DNA from: Lumbricus terrestris
Taxonomy: Eukaryota > Annelida > Clitellata > Crassiclitellata > Lumbricidae
Length of the DNA stretch: 64,000 bases
Assembly: GCA_949752735.1 (NCBI GenBank)
Contig: OX457043.1
Span: 44,433,763 to 44,497,762, forward strand
Direction of reading: 5' to 3'
Shown piece by piece: positions 13,601-22,525 of the stretch (position 1 is its first letter; each line of letters begins with the position of its first letter). The notes under the pieces are model-generated. The model made no database searches and was not told the origin of the DNA. It was given only the letters and a program-made list of their open reading frames with translations. The translations under genes and the position numbers were made by a program.

Positions 13601-16600
13601 GCAAATTCATCTTACTCTGTCTCGTCGTGTTTTCTTACCGCGCCGCCATTCCTTTTTTCTAGATTCCGACATCGAAGGACGACATGACAATACGAGAGGA
13701 GCTGTGGCACCATGCGACGTCCAGTTCTGGTTCACCGGCGATGCGTTCCTTGCCACCAGATGGCCACCAGACCAATGAACTTTTCCATCAGCGATCAACT
13801 GTGCAGCCACCGTTTGTCAGGTGATAAGATACATTGTATTGTAAATTGTATTGTAAAGCTATTTGTTGTATTTGAGAATTTCACCATTTATAAAGCACGT
13901 CTCTCGGCAGAAGCCTTTCAGAAGCGCTCCCTGTGCGACCGACCCTGAGCGAAAGGCAAGATTTGAGGCGAGAGAAAGAAGAGGAAAGGCTAGCGGAGAG
14001 AAAGGTGGAGTGAACTGATGGTGGAAGTCTATTCCATGGAGAGGGACCTATGCAGGCAGAGCATCTGGATTGAGACATGCAGTCCTAGTGTCGTAGGAAT
14101 TTAGTTACAGTAACTGGAATGCAACTTTGTGTAACTTTGTGTTTAAACTGTTGTAGTATTGAGAAACAAAAGTTGATTGGTTGATTGTTGATTGATTGGT
14201 TGCCAAATATTATTTTTATTATTATTCATTCATTCAGAGCATTTATATAGCGACCCTTCAAGAAGCTACTCAGAGGCGCTCCCAGTCCAGCCACGAACAA
14301 CCAAAAAAGACTTGAGAGACTTGTAGAACCCAGCCAGATGGACCACAAATAGAAAGTGAAGCGAAACCAGAAACTAGCCGAAGAGCGAAGTACACGACGC
14401 GCTGCAACGTCAGAGACTGGACAGCAAAGATCACGCAAGTAGTATGACAGAGATCAATGTTATTATAGCAGTATTATAATTAAATCTAATCTAATTTTTT
14501 TAAAATTCATTGTTGCTAGATCGTTGGACAGTTCGCACAGCATAGCGAGCCAGCTGAGCAGCGTACATTCCAGCCAGGACTCGTTGCACAAACAGCCGAA
14601 GAAGAAGAGCGGGCTGAAGAGTTCTCTCGGACGAATCTTCAGCAAGAAGGAGAAGGCGCAGAAGGAGATGGCTGCTGCCGCCGCAGCTGCTGCTGCTGCT
14701 GCCAACCGGTTTCCTGAGGGAAACGACCTCCGTGTTCAACCTCCCCCTGATGTCATCAGCACATCGTACACGGGTGCGTCGTTTGGTATTTTATATTATT
14801 TTCGCTTCTTGGGCAGTGAGAGATTGGACAGCATAGATCATGCAAGTGGTATGGCGGAAATGATTATTATAGCAGTATTATAATTAAATCTAATTTAATT
14901 AAATTGCGATAAGTTGAGCACAGACTGCCATTCAGCAATCCGTTACAACTTCATTCATTCAAAATCTCGGGGTAGCATGGTCCGTCCACGGGGCCGAGGC
15001 CATAGACAGCTGCCATATTATTGTTACTATTATGGACTATTTATATAGCGCACCTGAAAGATAACTACTCAGAAGTGCTCCCAGTTCAGCAACGGCTAAA
15101 TAAGGCAGTTTTTATGTGAGAAAGAAACATAATGGTTTGACCTCTTGGCACAAGGCGGAGTGCAACAGGAGCCCATTCCAGGTTCTACGGCCAGCCACTG
15201 AGATCATTTTAGCAGCTCGACAGCGAGGGGCCAAGAGTTCAGCTTGATCAGTCGATCAGAGGTCAGATCGCTGATAGACACCAGAAAAATCTGATTACAT
15301 TTTGCATTCACATATATTCATTCATTCTATAGACTTATATTGTTCCCCCTTCAAGAAACATACTGAGAAGCGCTCTCAGCCCAGCTACGGCAGAAGAAAA
15401 TGACTTGAGAGATTCATGAAACAAAGTTTGATTGGTCAGATGTGATTAACGCAGCTTTTAGCGGGGCTCTACAGTCGATATAGCTAGGTGTTTCCAGGTC
15501 GCTGAATGAACTCGTGGAACTAGAAATTGCCCATTCATAGCAGAGCATTCTGTTGCAACCGTTATTTTGCTTTTGATGGTGTTTCTGGAGTCGGTTAGGT
15601 GGAATTAATATTTCCATAATTTTTCATCATGAGTTCCATCGGGCCTCTTAGTTTCCACTTTTAGTTGTGAACATATCCTATTGCTAGTCCGCTTGGAGTT
15701 AGATTGTGGCTACATTGCTAATGCGATCCATTTACTGCCCCACTTACTGCGTGCTGTATAAATTCGGAAGACCATGGATGGGTTGTTCTAGATCAGTTGT
15801 TATTCTGTCTTATGCTTGAGTTTTGGATATATTGCCGAACTGGTTCAAGTAGTCGATATTTGATATATAAACGGAAGTTCAAGAACTTTTTTATTTATCC
15901 GAAACTGAACATTTACGGAAGTTTTGTGGCTTTGACAGGCAATAGTCCAAACGTGGATTTGGACATCGGATATACCGACATGCTTGGCCTTGGCACGCTC
16001 GGGAGACAAGCAGAATTTGACAGACGCAAAAAAAGAAAGTAAGAATCTTACTCATCTGCTGGCTTCTTCCACTTCTGTGAAGTGTTCACTGTTCATAGGG
16101 TCGCTGAATAATATTTATAAAGATTCTCTGTTCACCCTCAGGTGGTTTGTCTGTTTCTTTCTCTGGTGAAGACAAAACGTCATCTAACCTGAGAACTTCT
16201 ATAGCGCTTTTATGATAATGTGCTTTTCATGATTATCCAATGCTTGTTAGATTGATTAAGCGTATATTGATTTAGATCTCTGTGTGATTATGTGAGGTAT
16301 GCGTTAACATTTCAAACTGACTGCTCGATTTGCTTGATTTGTAGGCACGAGTTGCTCGAAGAGTCGATGAAGGCAGCAACTCCTTTTGCTCTGTGGAACG
16401 GACCCACAATTGTTGCCTGGCTTGAAGTAAGTTTTTACTGGGAAAACATATGATCTAAGAAAACTTGAGACTTGAAATACGACCTGAGGCAAATGGTAAC
16501 AAGTCTGGATCTAGCACTTGACAGCGCTTTGTCATATGATAAGGCATCTTTTAGTGGTAGATGTCGTGGACTGTTGCTACATGAACAATACAGTACATTG

Positions 16601-19600
16601 TTTTATCTTGTATTGGCCCTCATTCATTCATTCATTCTGAAAATTTATATGGCGCCTCTTCAAGAAGTCTACTCAGAGGCGCTCCCAGCCCAGCCACAGC
16701 TAAAAAGATAGGTCTTGAGCAACTGGTAGACATTATACCATGGTATGGAATGGTCTTCCACTGTCTATATACGCCTTATGACTAGGGTTTGCTCAGGTGC
16801 GTTTTATCGCAGCATGAAAACCGTTCAGCTGAGGTTGGGTCGGGAGTGCTCCTGAGTAGTAGCTTTAAGAGTGCTATATGAATCTCCATACTTAATGAAT
16901 GCATTGCATTATTTATGTAGGGCATTGCATTCTCTCTGTGATCATGTGAGATATGCATTGGCGTTTCAGTTGTGGGTTGGTATGCCAGCGTGGTATGTCG
17001 CGGCATGTCACGCGAACGTCAAGAGCGGTGCGATCATGTCTGCGTTGTCAGACCAGGAGATCCAGCAGGAGATTGGCATCAGCAACCCACTTCACAGGCT
17101 GAAACTGCGCCTGGCCATTCAAGAGATGGTCAGCCTTACAAGCACCAGCCCGTCGGTACCAAAGACGTCACGCACGGTGAGTTGTCGGTTATGTTTTTGC
17201 ACGTTTTTGGCTGTTCTCTGTTAATTGTTGACCTTTTTTTAGTTCTGTTGCTAGTCATTTGTTTTATTTAACAGGTCTTTTATCAGTTATTATTGGTATT
17301 TTAAGTTGCCGCTAGTCAGTTGTGTTATTTGGCTACCTGTCTTTTTTCAGTTGTTATTGGTCTTTTATTTCTGTCATTCGTAACTTTTTTCTTTTTGCTG
17401 GTCTCTTATCTGTTTTTATTGGTCTTTTATTTCCGTAAAGTTCTGGTGATTTATGTCATTTAGCTGATATTTTGTTTCTCATTAATATTGTTCTTTTATT
17501 TCTATAGCTGAGCATTTATTTTATTTAGCTGGTTATTTATTGCTTGTGGCTGCTTGGCGGGTAGTGTCAATCTTTGCCAGTGTAGCAGTCTTCCTCCGGC
17601 CCTGCGAGCGGCTGGCTCAGTTGACTCCTTCAAATCTGGACTCGATACTTATTTATTTCCCAAGGCCTATCTTGCTCCTGGTATAGTGTATTACGGCGTC
17701 ATAGAAATTGTCATTGTTGTTATTATTATTGTTATTCTTATCATCGCATATAATTTGGTAAATGTGATGATGATCGGTATTTTCAGAGTCTGGCATTTGG
17801 TGAGATGAACCACGAATGGGTTGGCAACGAGTGGCTGCCCAGCCTCGGTCTGCCGCAGTATCGAAGCACGTTCATGGAGTGTCTCGTCGACGCGCGCATG
17901 CTTGACCATCTGACGAAGAAGGATCTTCGAGGTCAACTGAAGATGGTGGACAGCTTTCATAGGTCAGTCTGTAGTTCGGCATCTAGAGGCTCCCTTGAGG
18001 GGCTCAATAGTGTAGTGGATATGATGCTGGACTGTCGGACGAGATGTCGGTAGTTCAAATCCCTGCGTGGGGCAAAAGTTTGGTCGTTGTTTTCGGCTCC
18101 ACCTGTGCTCAGAGCCAATAGTATACTGACTGTATACTGCTAGTGGGAAGATGTGATGGTGAGGGAGAGGGCTGGCCAAGCACCCTCATTTGCCAAGGCT
18201 AAGCGGGATCCATGCTGTCTCTGGGCTGGCTTAAAGACCATGGTCTGCTCCCACTATTCTCTCGGTAAGCCAGACTTTGTGGGCGTGACTAAATGCGACA
18301 CAAGGGCTCAAAACTCCATCACATGTCGGTGTCTAACCTTTTTAATTCAGTCGTATAATACTACAATGGTCCTGCTTAAAAATACTTTTTAAAGAGTGAA
18401 AATATTTTTTCCTAACTGTTGTTGTACTCGTTTGATCATTTCATTAGTTGGGAGTGGGAAAATCGAATAAAAGGTTTCTGAATATTTGTGTTGTCAAAGT
18501 CGTTAGAAACCATTAATGGATCATTCCGTAATTTTACTGGGCAATAAAAGAATGTAATTCTGAATCGAAAGATGTAAACAGCATCAAAATCGGTTTACTA
18601 CTTTGCAAATTATGGTGACTTCATAGACATCTGCCAAATTGAAGACTACATTTTTCGCCCCTCTTGCCTTTTTTCAGCTTTTAGCGCGATATCTAGGAAG
18701 TGACAAGCGTCAGCGTTCGAGCCCCAGCATCACAAATAGAGACCTGCTTGCTAATCAGTGTCTGCTTCAAGTGTACCTGAGAGGGCCGACTAGAGCCAAC
18801 CAGCCGGATGAATTGGGCCGGGTATTATTGTCCAGCTGTTTGCTGACCTGAATCTGTTTTGGGGTAGACTTTATGTAGCGGCATAGTCACTTTTATTAAT
18901 GAGTCATTTGTGCAGTTTCGTACATTTGTGCTCGTGATATCGTTCTTCAGGACCAGTTTGCAGTACGGCATAAGTTGTCTGAAGCGCTTAAACTACGATC
19001 GACACGAGTTGGAACGGCGATGGGAAGAGAGCAGCGATCAAATGAAAGGTTATTTATTTCATTGTATTTTTTTTGTAATTGAACAATTATTGTGTGTATC
19101 AGTGTTGTTTGCAGTTTGTTATCAGTGGTCATTTATTGTCTCTTTGCCTGGTAAATGGTCATTTATTTAATATCATCGGTCATTTATTTCATGTTACTGG
19201 TTATTTTCTGATCATGCATTTGTAATTTAATCTATTTAATTCGTTATTTATTTCTTATTATTTCTAATTTATTATTAGTCATTTATTCTATTTAATCGGT
19301 CGTAACATGGTTTTTGTGTTTGGTCTTTAACTAGCTCAAATTAAATTTAACTAGATCAAATTGATTTTTTCATAAGATTTTTTGGTTGCACCTTGTTGAT
19401 GGCTTCAATTGCATGTTCTTGATGGCTTCAGTTGCACCTTGTTGATGGCTTCAATTGCATGTTCTTGATGGCTTCAGTTGCACCTTGTTGATGGCTTCAT
19501 TTGCACCTTGTTGATGGCTATTCATACATCTTGACAGCTCTAGTGATCAGAGTGCTTCTGATTGTTGGCTTATTGTTTTTATTTAATGCAATTTATTTTA

Positions 19601-20449
19601 AATACTCACACATTGAAACACTGAGCACTCTTAAACTTTTGGATGAGCGTTTTATTTTGATGTTGTAGATCTTCTGGTGTGGACGAATGAGCGTGTCATC
19701 AAGTGGGTCCAGTCGATTGGTCTGAAGGAGTACGCGAGCAGCCTCATCGAGTCCGGGGTTCACGGAGCGCTCGTCGCGCTCGACGAGTCGTTCGACCACA
19801 ACAGCATGGCGCTCGCTCTCCAGATCCCATCGAGCAATATCCAGGTCTCATCTTGTTAAATATTATTATCATCATTATTATTATTATAATTTTTTTTTTG
19901 GCACCCGAGGTATAAATGTTTCCTCGGGCTTTAAAATCATTAATAAAAGCATTGTTGTTCTGGAGTTAACGGTCCTCCTCATCGGTCAGTTGTGCAAAAG
20001 TGCCTCGAAATGCAACGCCATTGAACTGCTGCGCGTGCAAATAGACAGGCGCTGAAACAAGCATGTCTCCTGCGGATCCCCAGAAACAATGGTCAGACGC
20101 CGACCAAGTTCTGACAAGAACTCCCGTCCCTGAGCGTTGATGGGCCCTAACTTGAAGAGCGCAGTAATAAGTAAATAAATAAATTATATGTCGGCTTTAC
20201 ATATCTGATTAGAATGGTCAGTGATTACACGAATCAAAGATTAGATCTGCTACTGATTAAGTGTGCGTACATTTGGGGATGATTAGATTTGATGGAAGTT
20301 CTAAATGGATGGATATTGGATTGGTGGGATGTGAAACGATTGTCTCGTCTTTAAAAATCGGAGTTGTTTGTTGTTTTCAGTTGCGTCAGCTTTTGGAAAG
20401 AGAATTCAATAATCTTATCGCTCAAGCGAAGGAACATCATCCAGCAGAG
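1683..20449 (+). CDS. Liprin-alpha (PPFIA / SYD-2), 20 internal exons
   Basis: Liprin-alpha is a cytoplasmic scaffold of presynaptic active zones and focal adhesions; it binds LAR-type receptor phosphatases, RIM/ELKS and kinesin KIF1A. Exons: 1683-1817, 3360-3584, 4987-5133, 6153-6287, 7282-7365, 7704-7898, 8993-9060, 9786-9906, 11019-11242, 11653-11872, 12895-12996, 13663-13820, 14520-14773, 15939-16038, 16345-16426, 16970-17176, 17787-17962, 18951-19048, 19669-19844 and 20381-20449. All have AG/GT borders and compatible phases, and together give 992 open codons. Recognisable family signatures are [58 protein letters not shown] and three SAM domains. The N-terminal ~200 residues typical of the family lie left of the window and the 3' end is uncertain. 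There is one copy, with no frameshift or internal stop. The first exon listed is less conserved, and its membership rests on phase and position. Confidence 0.95.
2147..2375. repeat. 55-bp minisatellite, about four copies
   Basis: The unit begins GGTCTGTAAAATGGTCCATT and ends in GGACCATTCTATCACT; unit starts at 2202, 2257 and 2312 are exactly 55 bp apart, with a degenerate copy upstream and a partial one downstream. Each unit contains TGGTCC/GGACCA inverted pairs. It lies in the intron after the first exon in the window; the rest of 1818-3359 is AT-rich with ATA/ATT microsatellites. Confidence 0.9.
2765..3285. repeat. Cluster of ATA/ATT trinucleotide tracts
   Basis: Interrupted runs of AAT/ATT at about 2768-2812, 3095-3160 and 3251-3285 in the intron before exon 3360-3584. 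No coding potential. Confidence 0.85.
3700..3955 (+). mobile_element. SINE-like repeat with GGGAGYGC...GGGGYGCTATATAAAT tail
   Basis: Matches, in forward orientation, the body of the reverse copies at 15313-15612 and 14222-14450 (shared GAATGGGC, CTAGTTCC, ATCTCTCAAGTC blocks). It ends in the common tail: GGGAGTGCACTTGAGTAG, then TTCTTGAAGGGGTGCTATAT, then AAAT and GAATGAAT. It lies in a liprin-alpha intron. Confidence 0.75.
4655..4858 (-). mobile_element. tRNA-derived SINE, near full length
   Basis: Read on the minus strand it starts with a tRNA-like head (GGCGTAGTGGTGGGTTCGGT, then a degenerate B box around GGTTTGAATCC), continues through a body shared with the copies at 5284 and 11369 (AGTCCTTCA, GCTTCGGCATGAAACTC), and ends in the common tail ending AAGGGGGTCGCTATAG. 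It is preceded by ATT and TTTA runs at 4612-4650. Confidence 0.8.
5284..5478 (-). mobile_element. tRNA-derived SINE, near full length
   Basis: The best-preserved copy of the family. On the minus strand: head GGGGCGCGGTGGTGTAGTCG (box A-like), box B GAGGTTCGAATCCACC, body CTTGGGCAAGTCCTTCACTC, then GGGAGCGCTTCTGAGTAAAG, and the tail CTTGAAGGGGCGCTATAAC. It links the tRNA head to the dispersed tail seen alone at many other sites. The following intron stretch 5500-6150 has no further structure I can name. Confidence 0.85.
6450..6512 (-). mobile_element. SINE tail fragment
   Basis: TATATAGCGCCCCTTCAAGG, TACCTACTCAGAGGCGCTCC and CGGCCGAGATCAAGCG form the inverted counterpart of the copy at 38440-38515, which shares the same GATCTCGGCCGGGAGCGCC joint. 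Confidence 0.8.
7140..7200. repeat. AT-rich microsatellite
   Basis: Interrupted (TA)n run about 80 bp upstream of exon 7282-7365. Confidence 0.9.
7925..8478. mobile_element. hAT-type MITE
   Basis: The left terminus is CAGAGGCGTAGCGACC; the reverse complement of the right terminus is CAGGGCCGTAGCAAC. It is flanked by 8-bp near-duplicates TTTACAAT (7917-7924) and TCTACAAT (8479-8486). It is 554 bp long with no ORF of note. CAG-GGC-GTAGC termini with an 8-bp target duplication are hallmarks of hAT elements. It sits 26 bp after a liprin-alpha exon. Confidence 0.85.
8640..8705 (-). mobile_element. SINE tail fragment, second subtype
   Basis: AATTATAAAGCGCCGCTCAC, AGTGAAGTCTAATCAGAGGC, GCTCCCAGTG. 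It shares CAGAGGCGCTCCCAGTG with the 9105 and 13867 copies, and the middle segment differs from the CTTCAAG type. Confidence 0.65.
9105..9175 (-). mobile_element. SINE tail fragment, second subtype
   Basis: A TTGTATTGTATT tail followed by TTATAGAGCACCTATACTAG, GGTGAACCGTTCAGAGGCGC, TCCCAGTGC. The opposite-strand copy at 45040-45115 has the same GGTTCACCC and GTACAATACAA features. Confidence 0.65.
10015..10495. repeat. Degenerate TE-like repeat with tandem 75-80-bp units
   Basis: Two or three diverged units built around ATTTCTCTGACGAAATAGCT, GACGACCTTTTTT and GGTCAAAATGTCTTGAAAAT. The 'GACGACCTTTTTT' block also recurs inside the hAT MITEs at 56708 and (as AAAAAAGGTCATC) 42203, so this is probably an eroded member of the same group. 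I could not match clean termini. The following intron to 11018 is otherwise featureless. Confidence 0.55.
11369..11578. mobile_element. Inverted pair of SINE heads (potential hairpin)
   Basis: A plus-strand SINE head starts GGGGCGCGGTGGTGTAGTGG at 11369 with box B GAGGTTCGAACCCACC. About 63 bp of shared body later, the reverse complement of the head (box B GGTGGATTCAAACCTC) ends in CACCATCGCGCCCC at 11578. The two ~73-bp arms (11369-11443 and 11506-11578) can pair into a long stem in the intron between exons 11019-11242 and 11653-11872. Confidence 0.85.
11875..12215. repeat. Minisatellite based on ATGTTAAGAAAATTGTTGTC
   Basis: About fifteen degenerate copies with irregular 19-24-bp spacing, starting two bases after a liprin-alpha splice donor (11873). 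The intron from 12216 to 12774 shows no recognisable structure. Confidence 0.85.
12775..12854. repeat. 40-bp tandem duplication
   Basis: TGTACAATGTGTACACATTA followed by CATGTATCTGTTTAGTTT is present twice, 40 bp apart and virtually identical; it ends about 40 bp before exon 12895-12996. Confidence 0.9.
13490..13567 (-). mobile_element. tRNA-like SINE head, second family
   Basis: On the minus strand: GGGGCGGTAGCGCAATGGAT (box A-like), ACACGCTGGCGTAGAG, then GCGAGTTCAAGCCCCC (box B). It is tRNA-like in spacing but lacks a perfect acceptor stem, so I call it a SINE head and not a tRNA gene. Confidence 0.65.
13867..13955 (-). mobile_element. SINE tail fragment
   Basis: TTTATAAAGCACGTCTCTCG followed by CAGAAGCCTTTCAGAAGCGC and TCCCTGTGCG is a diverged member of the same tail family, about 45 bp after exon 13663-13820. 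Confidence 0.55.
14222..14450 (-). mobile_element. SINE copy with GAAT tail
   Basis: An ATTCATTCATTC tail, then TTTATATAGCGACCCTTCAA, GAAGCTACTCAGAGGCGCTC, CCAGTCCAGCCACG and a body up to the 14417 direct repeat. Immediately upstream of exon 14520-14773. Confidence 0.75.
14417..14898. repeat. Direct repeats flanking a liprin-alpha exon
   Basis: A roughly 75-bp segment at 14417-14500 (GGACAGCAAAGATCACGCAA ... TTATTATAGCAGTATTATAA, TTAAATCTAAT) recurs at 14826-14898 in the same orientation. The exon 14520-14773 with its alanine tract lies between the copies. The last ~31 bp are identical. Confidence 0.85.
15033..15300 (-). mobile_element. SINE copy
   Basis: ATTTATATAGCGCACCTGAA, then ACTACTCAGAAGTGCTCCCA, GTTCAGCAACGGC, followed by a ~200-bp body (AACAGGAGCCCATTCCAGGT, ATTTTAGCAGCTCGACAG). 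Confidence 0.65.
15313..15612 (-). mobile_element. SINE copy
   Basis: Begins ATTCATTCTATAGACTTATA and contains CTTCAAGAAACATACTGAGA, AGCGCTCTCAGCCCAGCTAC and a body homologous on the minus strand to 3700-3955 (TGAATGGGCAATTTCTAGTT, ATCTCTCAAGTCATTTTC). The 15620-15938 remainder of the intron shows no structure. Confidence 0.75.
16345..17176 (+). other. Liprin-alpha SAM domain 1 exons
   Basis: Exons 16345-16426 and 16970-17176 encode [20 protein letters not shown], then [20 protein letters not shown] and [20 protein letters not shown], then [20 protein letters not shown]. This is the first of three SAM domains of the liprin homology region, which binds LAR phosphatases and CASK in characterised liprins. 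The exon ends [11 protein letters not shown], a short Ser/Pro linker, and joins SAM2 directly; I see no separate exon for the longer linker of some vertebrate isoforms. Confidence 0.97.
16618..16710 (-). mobile_element. SINE tail copy with (ATTC)n
   Basis: CTCATTCATTCATTCATTCT, then AATTTATATGGCGCCTCTTC, AAGAAGTCTACTCAGAGGCG, CTCCCAGCCCAGCCAC. Inverted partner material appears at 16830-16875 (GGGAGTGCTCCTGAGTAG ... GAGTGCTATATGAAT). Confidence 0.8.
17787..19048 (+). other. Liprin-alpha SAM domain 2 exons
   Basis: Exons 17787-17962 (phase 2 end) and 18951-19048 encode [20 protein letters not shown], then [20 protein letters not shown], and then [20 protein letters not shown]. This is the most conserved part of the family and confirms the assignment. 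The intron between them (17963-18950) contains a tRNA-headed SINE. Confidence 0.97.
17998..18290 (+). mobile_element. tRNA-headed SINE, third family
   Basis: AATAGTGTAGTGGATATGAT (box A-like) and TCGGTAGTTCAAATCCCTGC (box B) give a tRNA-like head at 17998-18073, followed by a ~215-bp unrelated body (GTGGGAAGATGTGATGGTGA ... AAGCCAGACTTTG). It starts about 35 bp after the donor of exon 17787-17962. Confidence 0.7.
19386..19519. repeat. 24/48-bp minisatellite
   Basis: Alternating units TTGCACCTTGTTGATGGCTT and TTGCATGTTCTTGATGGCTT give a higher-order period of about 48 bp, in the intron before exon 19669-19844. The intron stretch 18300-18950 is plain AT-rich DNA with no feature I can name. Confidence 0.9.
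19669..20449 (+). other. Liprin-alpha SAM domain 3 exons
   Basis: Exon 19669-19844 encodes [40 protein letters not shown] and [18 protein letters not shown]. Exon 20381-20449 continues [20 protein letters not shown] followed by PAE. Both joins are phase 0. The last exon corresponds to the 'RQ-LEREYNNLLA' segment that follows SAM3 in other liprin-alphas. Confidence 0.95.
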
Positions 20450-22525
20450 GTCAGCTATCTTTGAACTGCTGTGTTGCTTTCATGGTCAGTAGTTTTCGTC
20501 TATTTGTCTTCATCATCTCTGTCATCAACGCCATTTTCATTGTCGTTGGCGCCATTATCATCTGTCGTTATCAGTTTCTTTATCACGGCTTTGTTAATCT
20601 TGCAACGAGGTCGGCTATAAGAGTATTTATCTGTTGTCATGTGTGTGGTACTGTTGCGAGGGATATTCCAGCAGTGGCGTGAAACAGGGTGCAACTAAAG
20701 GAGAACGCAAATTTTGAGATTGAGCAATTGTGTGAAAAATTGCTTTTGTGATCATTGTGCAATTTAAACTTATTTTAGAACTGTGCCATGTATAGAAAAA
20801 TATTGCTCAGCATATATAAGTGATCCAGTTCACTTGCTGTGTTTAAATGAAAGTATATGGTGGTTAATAGGGATAGTTACTCGTGCAGGCTTATTTGAAT
20901 ACTAAGTAAATAAGTAAGTCGCAAGTGGAGATATGTTGCCCAATGTGCAGACCTGCACGAGAAGAACTAAGTACTAGGTAAGTAAGTAGGTGCCTTTATT
21001 TGCATCTGACAATCGCACGTGCATTGCATTGCATAAATTGATGACATACATTTAAACAGTTCTAAGTAATTTGAGACAGATAAAAGCAGCAGATTTTGAA
21101 ATCACACATGTATGCACAACTGAATAAAATTGAAAATGCATCTGTTGACAAAACTCAGTTTAAACAAATTTGATTTAACAAGAGACAGCAAGAAATGGTG
21201 TCATCTCTCGTCATTGACTTGTTTGAACTTTAATGTCGCTCGGCTACTGGTATATATGAAGACTACAATAGATAGAAACTGAAACAGAGATACATTTCTA
21301 TCTTCTCTAAAAGACAATGCTTCTCGTTGTATTCGATATAACAAATTTGAACGTTATTGGTTAACTTTATCTTTTGGGGAGGGTGGGTGTTGCTAGATCT
21401 ACGCTTGACTCTGGATGTGATTCTTGCTTGTTATGGTCTTGATTGAAATGGATATTATATAAGTTTTTGACTTTTTTTCAGAACGTGACATAATTGAAGA
21501 GGTATGCCGCATGCTCTTTTCTTTCGATTGATTTAACTTAATTCTTGCATGCTTTAACAGCTCAGGGTAAATTATAATAAAAGCATTTAGAATACTATCA
21601 TTGCTGCCACTTTAACATCCACACCACAGCAGTTTGCAATAGTAAGAATGACAATAATAAATGGCAATTTATATGGCGCAGTAGTGTGGCCTTACCGCTA
21701 CAAGGGTGCCTCACAAATGGCTAACTGCGAAATAAGCCTTAGCAAACAAATGAGATTTAGGTTCTGATTTGAAGCAGTCCACTGAATTGGCCAATCTGAT
21801 GTAAAATCTTGAATGGGTCTTTTGATTGAGTCTTGATGTTGCTTGTTGCGTGTGCATTTTCGAGTTGCTCCTAAAGAGTCAGAGCATCTACTGGTCTGAT
21901 TGATACCCAACTCTTTTTCTTTTAGAAGCACCTAAAAATTCATTAAATATTTCTCTGTGGCTTTCAGATGTTTGGGTTATGTAAGCAATTCGCCTGACGG
22001 CATTGTTATGTCCTTGCATGTGTTGACATTTTTTTATATTAATAGTAATTTAATGAATTCTAGTAATAATAATAATGATGCATTCTATGACATATCGGGA
22101 TTAAAATTGAGTCAATACAAAATGCATTCTGAATGTAAGACGAGATTCTGACGTCAGATGTTTTGAATTTAAGGGTTTGAAGGAATCGTTTTTGGCTAAA
22201 GCTAGATGATATGTGCACCTCATTACCGGTCTTTATTCCGTTGTCATTTATTTAATATTTTAATATTTTGCCTGCTTTTAATTGTTCTCACCAGACGGGG
22301 GTCGGACGCTGGAGATCATTTCTGGTGCTAGGCATCCGAATGGCACCGTCGCCACCGCCGCCTCTCCCAGAGATGGTCAACACAATTGTCGTCGTTGTTC
22401 AGTTTTTTGTTCTGCTGCTGCCGCAGCCAACACCTCTGCTGCCGCCAACACCGTTGGTTGCTGCACAGTTTGATTCCTTCAGGACTTGTTTGTTCCAGTT
22501 ATCTCTCTATCTCTCTGTTTTCTAA
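20450..22525 (+). other. Ambiguous 3' end of liprin-alpha
   Basis: Three ways to end the gene are visible. (1) Reading through the donor after PAE gives VSYL and a stop at 20462-20464. (2) A 20-bp AG/GT-bounded micro-exon at 21482-21501 would give NVT and a stop. (3) Splicing to an acceptor at 22295 stays in frame and reads TGVGRWRSFLVLGIRMAPS with a stop at 22523-22525; its W-R-x-F ... G-I/M pattern loosely resembles the post-SAM3 block of other liprins. None ends in the PDZ ligand known from vertebrate liprins. Transcript data are needed to choose. The rest of this interval is featureless intron-like sequence. Confidence 0.5.

Larger units (their letters stand above)
9786..16038 (+). other. 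Liprin-alpha central region exons (8-14 in window)
   Basis: Exons 9786-9906, 11019-11242, 11653-11872, 12895-12996, 13663-13820, 14520-14773 and 15939-16038. Exon 11019-11242 carries the conserved block [17 protein letters not shown] followed by [13 protein letters not shown], continued by [17 protein letters not shown] in the next exon. Exons 11653-13820 are serine/proline-rich and likely disordered. Exon 14520-14773 contains [20 protein letters not shown], then [11 protein letters not shown], then an 11-residue alanine run at about 14671-14703. Exon 15939-16038 encodes [19 protein letters not shown], matching the conserved segment just before SAM1. Confidence 0.93.

Noticed and set aside
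17998..18073. Possible functional tRNA gene
   Set aside because: Box A and B motifs are present, but the acceptor stem and anticodon arm do not pair well and a SINE body follows.
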